7,050 nucleotides of DNA from CAYWOS01 sp964459985 (lineage in GTDB: Bacteria > Bacillota > Clostridia > Christensenellales > Aristaeellaceae): assembly GCA_964459985.1 (NCBI GenBank), contig CAYWOS010000074.1:1-7050 (forward strand). Reading direction: 5' to 3'. The notes under the pieces are model-generated. The model was not told the DNA's origin and did not search any database. It worked only from the letters and a program-made list of their open reading frames with translations. Shown here one piece after another: positions 1 through 5,964 of the stretch. How positions within the stretch are numbered: the stretch's first letter is position 1; every line of letters begins with the position of its first letter. The translations under genes were made by a program, and so were the position numbers.

Positions 1-466
1 CCTTGAGATCGATGAGCAGGAAGTTTTCGTCGTCGGCAATGCGGAACAGGATGTGGAGAACGCCGGTCTGCGTATCGTTGAGATCGAGCAGGCGAGAGAG
101 CAGCATGGGACCCATTTCGGTCACGGTGGCGCGGATGGGGTGTCCATTTTTACCGTATACATCCCAGAACGTCACGGGCGACGCCGCGAAATCGAAGCTC
201 TCGACGCCGCATGTCGTCAGTCGCTGCGTGATTTTGTCATTCATCTGCCCGGGTTTGCACAGCCCGGCGAGATCGCCCTTGACATCGGCAAGGAACACCG
301 GTACGCCGAGCCTGGAAAACCCTTCGGCAAGCACTTGGAGAGAGACTGTCTTGCCGGTGCCCGTTGCGCCGGCGATCAGCCCGTGGCGGTTTGCCATGGC
401 CGGATCGAGGCAGACCGCGCCGTTTTTCGATGTGCCGAGCCAGATCCCGCTATTGTCCTTGAGCAT
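1..466 (-). CDS. HerA/YjgR-type DUF853 P-loop ATPase, N-terminal part (runs off window)
   Basis: Only the first 155 codons are inside the window; the gene continues past base 1. The start is ATG at 466 with GGAGGA shortly upstream. A Walker A motif, GATGTGKT, lies at residues 33-40, and the segment A-D-V-K-G-D-L at about 60-66 follows a hydrophobic strand. That DVKGDL block and the early position of the P-loop fit the DUF853/YjgR branch of HerA-like ATPases, of about 500 residues in known members. The cellular role of this branch is not settled; relatives are hexameric ATPases linked to DNA translocation or end processing, so a DNA-related motor is a family-based inference. Walker B and the arginine finger lie outside the window. 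The gene follows ispDF on the same strand after an 86-bp AT-rich gap holding a triple repeat, so it may have its own control. Confidence 0.88.
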   Translation of the reverse strand, partial: MLKDNSGIWLGTSKNGAVCLDPAMANRHGLIAGATGTGKTVSLQVLAEGFSRLGVPVFLADVKGDLAGLCKPGQMNDKITQRLTTCGVESFDFAASPVTFWDVYGKNGHPIRATVTEMGPMLLSRLLDLNDTQTGVLHILFRIADDENFLLIDLK

Positions 467-494
467 GTGTGTTCTTCCTCCGCTTTCGTTATAG

Positions 495-557
495 TAGAAT
501 ATAGTATGTATTAAATAGAATAGGGTACGCTATATATAGAATGCGGTATGCATTATA
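495..557. repeat. Three tandem 21-bp direct repeats in an AT-rich intergenic region
   Basis: TAGAAT begins at 495, 516 and 537, an exact 21-bp period. The copies also share a G-T-A-(T/C)-G core and an AT-rich end. The third copy (537-557) is itself close to a palindrome, with arms AATGC and GCATT around five bases; the first copy keeps AATA and TATT arms. The third copy overlaps the ispDF stop codon, and the first ends about 29 bp upstream of the DUF853 start. Three sites two helical turns apart would suit a protein binding one face of the DNA upstream of the DUF853 gene, but that function is inferred. The region is also the only clear AT-rich stretch here, so it probably contains the DUF853 promoter; I could not pick out a convincing -35/-10 pair. 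Confidence 0.75.
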
Positions 558-2301
558 AGACGCCGCTGCGCTGCGTGACGACCGCGACGGCATGCGCCGA
601 GATACCCTCGCCGCGCCCTTCAAATCCCATGCCTTCCGTCGTGGTCGCTTTGACCGAGACGGTGCCTAATGGGAGATGAAGCGCCGACGCGATGTTCGAG
701 CGCATGATCCCGATCAGCGGCGACAGTTTCGGGCGCTCCGCCACAATGGTCAAATCAACGGATTCGACCGAAAAACCATGCGAGCGCAGGATTGCGTCCG
801 TTCCTTGAAGAAGCGTCAGCGAGGAGACGCCGCGATACCGCTCGTCGCTGTCGGGAAAGTGGCTGCCGATATCACCGAGCGCCGCAGCGCCCAACATCGC
901 GTCGATGAGCGCGTGCAGCGCAACGTCCGCGTCGCTGTGACCGAGCAATCCTTTTTCAAAGGGAATCTCCGCTCCGCCAAGGATCAGTTTCCTGCCGATA
1001 ACCAGCCTGTGCGCGTCATAACCGAAGCCCACGCGCGTTTGAACGCCTAAAAACGCTTCCGCCATACGGATATCCTCCGGCGTGGTCAGTTTCAAATTCC
1101 GTCTGTCGCCTTCCACGAGCCTGACTTCGTACCCCAGCGCCTCCATCAACGCGGCGTCGTCGGTCGCTCGGCCGCTGACGCGCGGCGCTGGGAATTCGTG
1201 TTCCAATGAAGCCTCCTGTATGCTGTCGACCGCCGGGGCAGGGATGCGCGGCACGGGGAATTCGTGTTCCGACAAAGACGTCTGTGCGCTGTTGACCGCC
1301 AGAGCAGAAGCGCGCGGCGCGGCGAATTCGTGTTCCGACAAAGCCGTCTGTGTACTGTCGACCGCCGTGGCAGGAACGCGCGGCGCAGTGAATTCATGTT
1401 CCGACGAAGCCGCCTGTGCGTTGTCGACCGCCGGGGCAGGAACGCGCGACGCTGGGAATTCGCGCTCCGACGAAGCCGTCTGTGCGTTGTCGACCGCCGT
1501 GGCGGGAACACGCAACGCGGCGAGTTCGTGTTCCGCTGATGCAGTCTGTGCGCTTTCGACCGCCGTGGCAGGAACGCGCGGCGAGGTGAATTCGTATTCC
1601 GACAAAGCCGCCTGTGCACTGTCGAACATCGTAGCAGGGACGCACGGCGCGGTGAATTCGTGTTCCGACAAAGCCGCCTGCGCGCTGTCGACCGCCGGGA
1701 AGTGGACAAACGGCGAGGACGCGGTTTCTGCGCTTTCCGACGAAGCCTCGCTTGAGTCGCCGGTTTCGCGGGCGGCAATTTTGTGCGCGTCCAACAGTTC
1801 CCGATAACGAAAGCCCTGCGGCGTCTGCACGGCTCGCAGCGCATTCCTGTCCGGCGTATAGAGAATTCGGTCGTTTGCGTCCGCGAATTTCACCGTATCG
1901 GTCACGGGAAGAGCCGCCACGCCCGAGCCGTATTGGTGCACGCTGTCGATCACTCGTCGAATCAACGCTTGCGTGATCAGCGCGCGCGCGCCGTCGTGCA
2001 CCAGCACGATATCGGCGTCGTTCGGCAGCGCGGTCAGACCGTGATACACCGATTGCTGCCTGTCCGCGCCGGCATCGGCGTACAAGTCGGCGCGCTCGGA
2101 GAAAAGCGCGAGCGTCTCGATAAAGCAGGCTCGCTCGGCCGGTCGGACGACAAGCGCGACTGACGCGCCGCACGCGCGGAAAGCCCGAACGACGCGAACG
2201 ACGGCGGGCACGCCGCCCACCGGCAGCAGCGCTTTATTGATCGCGCCGCCCATTCTCTCGCCCTTGCCGCCGCAGACGACGACCGCCCAAACGCCCGTCA
2301 C
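553..2301 (-). CDS. ispDF: Bifunctional IspD-IspF (CDP-ME synthase / MEcPP synthase) with a 198-residue repeat insertion
   Basis: This 582-residue cytosolic enzyme covers two MEP-pathway steps: cytidylyl transfer to methylerythritol phosphate (IspD) and cyclisation to MEcPP (IspF). The IspD part (about 1-418) has the CTP-binding G-G-K-G-E-R-M at 11-17, K23, VLVHDGAR at 99-106, DRN at 151-153, TPQ at 160-162, TDDA at 380-383 and LVEG...TTPED at 395-410. The IspF part (about 423-582) has D429-x-H431, H455-S-D, GDIG at 476-479, the motif K551-ATTTE and GRGEG at 562-566. Fused IspDF enzymes are usually about 370-400 residues; the excess is the block at 181-378, placed between E179-T180 and A379-TDDA, where ordinary IspD has a short turn. 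The GTG start at 2301 is chosen because GGAGGA (2305-2310) precedes it, it overlaps the upstream TGA as GTGA, and the IspD fold begins there. No frameshift or stop is seen and all recognised motifs are kept, so the enzyme is probably active. Confidence 0.95.
   Translation of the reverse strand: MTGVWAVVVCGGKGERMGGAINKALLPVGGVPAVVRVVRAFRACGASVALVVRPAERACFIETLALFSERADLYADAGADRQQSVYHGLTALPNDADIVLVHDGARALITQALIRRVIDSVHQYGSGVAALPVTDTVKFADANDRILYTPDRNALRAVQTPQGFRYRELLDAHKIAARETGDSSEASSESAETASSPFVHFPAVDSAQAALSEHEFTAPCVPATMFDSAQAALSEYEFTSPRVPATAVESAQTASAEHELAALRVPATAVDNAQTASSEREFPASRVPAPAVDNAQAASSEHEFTAPRVPATAVDSTQTALSEHEFAAPRASALAVNSAQTSLSEHEFPVPRIPAPAVDSIQEASLEHEFPAPRVSGRATDDAALMEALGYEVRLVEGDRRNLKLTTPEDIRMAEAFLGVQTRVGFGYDAHRLVIGRKLILGGAEIPFEKGLLGHSDADVALHALIDAMLGAAALGDIGSHFPDSDERYRGVSSLTLLQGTDAILRSHGFSVESVDLTIVAERPKLSPLIGIMRSNIASALHLPLGTVSVKATTTEGMGFEGRGEGISAHAVAVVTQRSGVL
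1168..1695 (-). repeat. Eight tandem 66-bp (22-residue) in-frame repeats inside the IspD domain
   Basis: The array encodes residues 203-378 of IspDF. The units occupy 1630-1695, 1564-1629, 1498-1563, 1432-1497, 1366-1431, 1300-1365, 1234-1299 and 1168-1233, all exactly 66 bp. Each starts AVDSAQ or a variant, has a central S-E-H-E-F and ends P-R-V-P-A-(T/P) or a variant. GTCGAC recurs near the unit start and GAATTC near its middle. Copies differ at several residues each; units 1-2 share AQAALSE, units 4-5 share AVDNAQ and units 4 and 7 share FP...PAP, suggesting stepwise duplication followed by divergence. The composition (Ala, Ser, Pro, Glu, Val) suggests a flexible or disordered mildly acidic segment. 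There are no spacers between units. Its function is unknown. Confidence 0.93.
1696..1761 (-). repeat. Degenerate extra unit at the head of the 66-bp array
   Basis: Residues 181-202 of IspDF, immediately before the eight clear units, are again 22 residues long. They begin GDSSEASSE, which resembles the DSAQAALSE stretch of unit 1 with a residue missing. At DNA level the coding strand GAGGCTTCGTCGGAA closely matches GCGGCTTTGTCGGAA in unit 1. The second half (S-S-P-F-V-H-F-P) is poorly matched. This is either an ancestral seed or a decayed end unit. With it the whole insertion is 9 x 22 residues. Confidence 0.55.
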
Positions 2302-2840
2302 GCGTCCTCCGACAGCGCGCGGATGATCGCGCCGTAAACCGTGCCCGACTGCCGTTCCCAGTTTTTGCACATTCTGGCTGCAAGCTCCTGATTGGGCACC
2401 AACAGATCGATTTTTAGTTCGGGCGCGCCCGATTCGCGCTCGCGCAGCTGCATGGTCACGCAAATCTCGCCCTGATTGTCGGGGTGGTATTCCGCCTTAT
2501 ATTGCTTTTCCCGGCGAAAGCGTTCCAGCCAGCACGGCGCGTTTTCGTCGATCACGCGGAGCGTGCTTTCGGGAATGCGTTTCCTGAACAGGCCGATCGT
2601 TTCCCGTCCGGCGTCGGTCGGCACGTAGACGTCAAACGGCTCGCCGGGCAGACGCGCGGCCTGTCCCTGCGCGCACAGATCGTGCAGCGTCAGCCGCAGC
2701 TCGATGTAGTTGGATAAATCGTACTCAAACAGAAACTTGAGGAGCTGCAGTTCGTCGCAGCCCTCAAGCCTGATCATGGCGTACAGGATCATCAGCCTTT
2801 TTTCCGAATCCCTCACGGGGCGCGGCGGTAGCGTTGTCAT
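2298..2840 (-). CDS. DUF4364 family protein, putative winged-helix regulator
   Basis: The protein has 180 residues, the usual size for DUF4364, a family found mainly in Clostridia and of unproven function. The N-terminal half (K-R-L-M-I-L-Y-A-M at about 14-22, then helices ending in L-R-L-T-L-H-D-L) looks like a winged-helix DNA-binding fold. It is followed by Y-V-P-T-D-A-G-R-E-T-I-G-L-F and R-I-P-E-S, a pattern I associate with this family. A regulatory role is inferred from the fold. The start at 2840 is preferred over ATG at 2861 because GGAGG lies five bases upstream (2846-2850), while the longer version lacks a ribosome binding site. Its TGA overlaps the ispDF start as GTGA, so the two are probably translationally coupled. 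I see no clear promoter on this strand within 2841-2956. Confidence 0.85.
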   Translation of the reverse strand: MTTLPPRPVRDSEKRLMILYAMIRLEGCDELQLLKFLFEYDLSNYIELRLTLHDLCAQGQAARLPGEPFDVYVPTDAGRETIGLFRKRIPESTLRVIDENAPCWLERFRREKQYKAEYHPDNQGEICVTMQLRERESGAPELKIDLLVPNQELAARMCKNWERQSGTVYGAIIRALSEDA

Positions 2841-2906
2841 GACGGCCTCCGAATCATGCATTCCATGCGTTATTCAACAGGCCGACGTAAATTCCTGCCT
2901 GATTTG

Positions 2907-2935
2907 TTTACAGACGGCGATTTATCTGATAAAAT
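2907..2935 (+). promoter_or_regulatory. Sigma-A-type promoter with extended -10, upstream of the UxaB-like gene
   Basis: A -35 TTTACA at 2907-2912 (5/6 to consensus) is followed by a 17-bp spacer and a -10 TAAAAT at 2930-2935 (5/6). A TG-n extended -10 sits at 2927-2929. Transcription would start near 2942, giving a short leader of about 15 bases that contains the GGGAGGG ribosome binding site before ATG 2957. Confidence 0.75.
2921..2933. promoter_or_regulatory. 13-bp palindrome overlapping the -10, possible operator
   Basis: TTTATC-T-GATAAA is a perfect 6-bp inverted repeat around one base, and it overlaps the -10 hexamer at 2930-2935. A repressor bound here would block polymerase. No regulator can be assigned; the neighbouring DUF4364 protein is one candidate only by proximity. 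AT-rich palindromes of this length can occur by chance around a -10 box. Confidence 0.35.
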
Positions 2936-2956
2936 GGCCGTGACGGGAGGGAAACC

Positions 2957-4447
2957 ATGAACGTCACGGAGTTTGCCGGGGACGCGGTGAGGCCGCGCCG
3001 GATTCGCGTCATGCAGTTTGGCGACGGCGTGTTTGCGCGCGCGTTTTGCGATGTCATGATCGACGAATACAACAAAAACGCGGGCGGCGATTTCGGTGTC
3101 GCGATCGTGCAGACGCGGCGCGAAGGAATAACGGATACGATCAGGGCGCAGAACGGGCTGTTTACCGTCGCGCTGCGCGGCCGGGAAAACGGGCGCGGCG
3201 TTTTCCGCCCGCGCGTCGTCGCCTGTGTAACGGACGCGCTGAACCCCTTGACGGAATGGCGGCGATTCCTCGATTTCGCACGGCTCGACACGCTGCGCTT
3301 CATCGTCAGCGACGCCGATGAAACGGGGGATTACCGCTCGGGATGCGACGGCTTTGAGGACGCGCCGCAGGCGACGTTTTCGGGGAAGCTGACGCGGTTT
3401 CTGTACGAGCGGTTTACGCTTGGCAAGAACGGGTTTATTCTTTTTCCCTGCGAGCCGATTTGCCGCAACGGCGGCGCGCTGCGCCGCGCGGTGCTCGACA
3501 CGGCGGTGCGTTGGTCGCTCGGCGACGCTTTCGCGCAATGGATTGAAACGAAAAACATCTTTTGCTCGACGCACGCCGATCGCATCGTCGCGGGCTTTCC
3601 GCACGATGAAAAGGAAGCGTTGTCTCAGAGGCTCGGTTATGACGACGCGCTGCTCGATATCGCCGAGCCGTTCGGCCGATGGGTGATTGAAGCGCCCGAT
3701 TCGGTACGCGACGAATGGCCGCTCGACCGATGCAATCCCGTGCGCTACGTTGCCGACGCCGAGCCGTACCGAACCCTGACCGAAAGGATACTCGGCGGCG
3801 TCTGCGCGATCATGGCGCCGGCGGCGTGTCTCGCCGGGCTTCATACGGTGAGCGAGGGCATGGCCGATCCGGACGCGCGGGCATTTCTGGGGCACGCGCT
3901 GGTGGATGAAATCATCCCATGCGCGCCCGTTGCGCGCGCCGAGGCCGCGCAATACGCCGCCGACGCCTGCGAGCGGCTTGAAAACCCCTTCGCCCGGCGG
4001 GAGCTTGCGTCCGCCGCAGTATACTCCGCAGGCAAATGGGCGGCGAACGTCCTGCCGACAATCGAGGCATACGCCGATCAGAACGGCGCCGCGCCCCCGT
4101 GTTTGACCTTCGGGCTGTCGGCGATGATCATGCTGTACGCCGGCTGCAGGCGGGACGAAAGCGGCGCGTGGTACGGCGCCGCGAAAGGCGAATCCTGTCC
4201 GCTGCGCGACAGCGAGGAAACGCTGAACGCCTTTTCACGGTTCAGCCCCGACATGCCGCCCGAATCGCTCGCCTACGCCGCGCTGTCCGATCAGACGCTG
4301 TGGGGGCGTGATCTCCGCGCGATCGACGCGCTGGAGGATATGGTGGCGAATCAATTGCGCGACATGCAGATACTGGGCGTGCGCGGGGCGATGCGCGGAA
4401 CATGGAACGAAGACGCGCGCCGCGCGCCGTGCGCATCGGACGGTTAG
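2957..4447 (+). CDS. Divergent tagaturonate reductase (UxaB)/mannitol dehydrogenase family protein lacking the catalytic signature
   Basis: The 496 residues match the UxaB branch of polyol-specific long-chain dehydrogenases (E. coli UxaB, 483 residues). These NAD-dependent enzymes interconvert tagaturonate and altronate in galacturonate catabolism. Visible family features are the Rossmann start QFGDGVFARAF at 20-30, AKLTR-like GKLTRFLYERF at 143-153, C-E-P-I-C-R-N-G at 165-172, FCSTHADRIVAGFP at 202-215, AGLHTV at 293-298 and N-P-F at 343-345. Aligned without gaps to E. coli UxaB as I recall it, the K-x4-N-x2-H signature becomes T275-x4-G280-x2-C283. The Rossmann Asn of GxGNF is V25, SNTTE is SDADE at 118-122, and an Arg after K360 is lost. 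The frame is intact, with GGGAGGG before ATG 2957 and a good promoter, so it is expressed rather than decayed. A different reaction or a non-catalytic role is plausible. No other uronate genes are nearby. Confidence 0.82.
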   Translation: MNVTEFAGDAVRPRRIRVMQFGDGVFARAFCDVMIDEYNKNAGGDFGVAIVQTRREGITDTIRAQNGLFTVALRGRENGRGVFRPRVVACVTDALNPLTEWRRFLDFARLDTLRFIVSDADETGDYRSGCDGFEDAPQATFSGKLTRFLYERFTLGKNGFILFPCEPICRNGGALRRAVLDTAVRWSLGDAFAQWIETKNIFCSTHADRIVAGFPHDEKEALSQRLGYDDALLDIAEPFGRWVIEAPDSVRDEWPLDRCNPVRYVADAEPYRTLTERILGGVCAIMAPAACLAGLHTVSEGMADPDARAFLGHALVDEIIPCAPVARAEAAQYAADACERLENPFARRELASAAVYSAGKWAANVLPTIEAYADQNGAAPPCLTFGLSAMIMLYAGCRRDESGAWYGAAKGESCPLRDSEETLNAFSRFSPDMPPESLAYAALSDQTLWGRDLRAIDALEDMVANQLRDMQILGVRGAMRGTWNEDARRAPCASDG

Positions 4448-4536
4448 CGGCGGAATCATAACGAATTTGATCGCGGGCACGGACGGCGGGCGAGGCGCGG
4501 CGTCCGAAAAACACAGGGGTTTGCGAGGTGAGAATT

Positions 4537-4749
4537 GTGCAGAATAAAGAGGCGTATCGGCAAAGAAAGGCGCTCGAGCGCGTCGAGCGCACCAACCGTT
4601 GGCGCATGATCATCGGCGTGGGCGATTTTATCGGCGTCGTGGCGGGCGTCGTATGCATCCTGCTGATGCTCGCGCTGTTGTTCAGCCTTGTCAACTGGCT
4701 GCGATTTGATATCAGCAATACGTTTGCCATTCTCAAATCAAGGTTCTGA
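4537..4749 (+). CDS. Small membrane protein of unknown function
   Basis: This is a 70-residue protein with a basic, charged N-terminus (about 1-23, rich in K, R and E). A long hydrophobic stretch from about 24 to 55, rich in Val, Leu, Ile and Gly, could make one long or two short membrane helices, and a short tail ends K-S-R-F. By the positive-inside rule the N-terminus should be cytoplasmic. I do not recognise a family. GTG at 4537 is preferred because GAGGTGA (4525-4531) stands five bases upstream; an in-frame GTG at 4528 would add three residues with a weaker site (AGGGG). It lies 89 bp after the UxaB-like gene and 24 bp before the glycosylase gene, suggesting one transcript. Confidence 0.65.
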   Translation: MQNKEAYRQRKALERVERTNRWRMIIGVGDFIGVVAGVVCILLMLALLFSLVNWLRFDISNTFAILKSRF

Positions 4750-4773
4750 CGGCGGCGCGCGGGAGGATGCGGG

Positions 4774-5367
4774 ATGCGGATATCATGGGATGTGCTCAAT
4801 GAAAAAATCGCCGCCTGTCAGAAATGCGGCCTGTGCACCTACATCAACAACAAAGTGCCCGGGCAGGGCGACGCCGGCGCTCGGCTGATGCTCATCGGCG
4901 AAGGGCCGGGCGCCGAGGAGGACAGGCAGGGCTTGGCGTTCGTGGGCGCGGCGGGGCAGCTGCTGACAAAAATGCTCGCCGCGATCGATCTCAAGCGGGA
5001 TGAAGTGTTCATCTGTAATATCGTCAAATGCCGCCCGCCGCAGAACCGCCAGCCGACGCCCGAGGAAGCCGCCGCCTGCCTGCCGTATCTGCGCGCGCAG
5101 TTCGCGCTGGTCAGGCCGCAGGTCGTCGCGCTGCTGGGCGCGACGGCGGCCAAGGCGATTCTAGGCGAGCAAGCGCGCATTACGCGCGATCGAGGGAAAT
5201 GGGTCGAGCGCAAGGGCGTGTACTTTATGCCGACTTATCACCCGGCGGCGCTTCTGCGCGATCCGGATAAAAAGCGCGACGCGTGGCTGGATCTGCAGGC
5301 GATCAGGCGCAAGCTGGAGGAAACCGCCGAACGTGCGGACGAAAGCGGACGGGAGGGAGACGCTTGA
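4774..5367 (+). CDS. Family 4 uracil-DNA glycosylase (4Fe-4S)
   Basis: The 197-residue protein belongs to the family 4 uracil-DNA glycosylases, which excise uracil arising from cytosine deamination and start base excision repair. The four cluster cysteines are visible as C15-x2-C18 and C86 with C102 (N-I-V-K-C-R-P-P...A-A-A-C-L-P). Motif 1 is GEGPGAEED at 42-50, followed by GLAFVGAAGQLL, and motif 3 is Y-H156-P-A-A-L-L-R. The length is typical, and a charged tail after about residue 180 (E-T-A-E-R-A-D-E-S-G) is variable in the family. ATG 4774 is chosen because GGGAGG (4761-4766) precedes it by seven bases. Its TGA overlaps the TTG start of a second glycosylase-like gene. Confidence 0.93.
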   Translation: MRISWDVLNEKIAACQKCGLCTYINNKVPGQGDAGARLMLIGEGPGAEEDRQGLAFVGAAGQLLTKMLAAIDLKRDEVFICNIVKCRPPQNRQPTPEEAAACLPYLRAQFALVRPQVVALLGATAAKAILGEQARITRDRGKWVERKGVYFMPTYHPAALLRDPDKKRDAWLDLQAIRRKLEETAERADESGREGDA

Positions 5368-5954
5368 CGGCGATCGAGGCGCTTCGGCGCGAAATGGACG
5401 GCTTTTTTCTTTCGCTCTGGCCGGGACAGGACAAAACGCTGGTGCATGGCGAAGGCCGCGCGCAATCGCCCGATATCATGCTGATCGGCGAAGCGCCGGG
5501 CGAGCGCGAGGCGCTTGAAAAGCGCCCGTTCGTCGGCAAGGCGGGCAGGAATCTTGATGCGTTTCTGGCGCTCGCCATGCTCAATCGGTCGGATATCTAC
5601 ATCACAAACGTCGTCAAGATCCGTCCCTGCGCCGAGGGCGCGGGCGGCAGAACGCGCAATCGCGCGCCGAGCCGCGAGGAAATCGCGCTGTTCAAGCCGT
5701 ATCTTCTGCGCGAGATCAATATCGTCAGTCCGCGCACCGTCGTCACGCTGGGCAACGTGCCGCTCAAGGCGCTGCACGACGACAAATCGACGATCGGGAA
5801 ATGTCACGGGCAATGGCTGAAGACCGCCGACGGCAGGCCGCTTTTCGCGCTGTATCATCCCGCCTCGATCATTTACCGGCGCGAGCTGATGCCCGTGTAC
5901 GAAGCGGATATCGTCCGCCTGCGCGAGACGATGACAATTCAGACGCGAAAATGA
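5364..5954 (+). CDS. Uracil-DNA glycosylase superfamily protein without Fe-S cysteines
   Basis: The 196 residues share the layout of the preceding glycosylase: GEAPGEREA at 42-50, R-P-F-V-G-K-A-G at 54-61, Y-I-T-N-V-V-K-I-R-P-C at 79-89, TLGN at 128-131 and Y-H165-P-A-S-I-I at 164-170. The N-terminal C-x2-C pair is missing; only C89 and C147 are present, so no 4Fe-4S cluster can form. Similar cluster-less proteins are common in Clostridia, annotated simply as uracil-DNA glycosylase; substrate and activity are uncertain. TTG at 5364 is chosen because GGGAGGGAG (5351-5359) sits just upstream and it overlaps the previous stop as TTGA. ATG at 5283 would lie deep inside the upstream gene. The long polar insert at 90-101 (A-E-G-A-G-G-R-T-R-N-R) differs from the family 4 sequence and from the KRRIH loop of UdgX. 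Confidence 0.87.
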   Translation: MTAIEALRREMDGFFLSLWPGQDKTLVHGEGRAQSPDIMLIGEAPGEREALEKRPFVGKAGRNLDAFLALAMLNRSDIYITNVVKIRPCAEGAGGRTRNRAPSREEIALFKPYLLREINIVSPRTVVTLGNVPLKALHDDKSTIGKCHGQWLKTADGRPLFALYHPASIIYRRELMPVYEADIVRLRETMTIQTRK

Positions 5955-5964
5955 TGTTTTCGCG
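5944..5964. other. Perfect 8-bp inverted repeat centred on a stop codon
   Basis: CGCGAAAA at 5944-5951 pairs with TTTTCGCG at 5957-5964 across the loop TGATG, which contains the TGA of the glycosylase-like gene. A second, shorter stem follows (CCGCG 5970-5974 / CGCGG 5981-5985). There is no run of T after either stem, so this is not a textbook intrinsic terminator. It may attenuate transcription or protect the transcript end before the NfeD gene. Confidence 0.4.

Noticed and set aside
53..514. 153-codon plus-strand frame
   Set aside because: It is antisense to the DUF853 ATPase, whose Walker A and DVKGDL motifs are unmistakable.
1168..1695. CRISPR-like array
   Set aside because: The 66-bp units abut with no spacers, vary between copies and are in frame within a recognised enzyme.
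1082..1807. Long open frame on the plus strand through the 66-bp array
   Set aside because: It is antisense to ispDF. The unit is a multiple of three and lacks stops in several frames, so every copy repeats the same open frame; no ribosome site or family match.
2302..2463. N-terminal extension of ispDF by 54 codons
   Set aside because: It lies inside the DUF4364 gene, has no homology to IspD, and a GTG with a good ribosome site begins exactly at the IspD fold.
2841..2861. Seven-codon longer start for the DUF4364 gene
   Set aside because: No ribosome site before ATG 2861, while ATG 2840 has GGAGG five bases upstream.
2870..3952. 360-codon open frame on the minus strand
   Set aside because: It is a shadow of the UxaB-like gene: arginine-rich, no domain, no ribosome site, and the plus-strand frame has clear homology.
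4480..4506. Hairpin CGGACG/CGTCCG after the UxaB-like gene as a terminator
   Set aside because: Only six pairs with a 15-base loop, and followed by A-rich rather than T-rich sequence.
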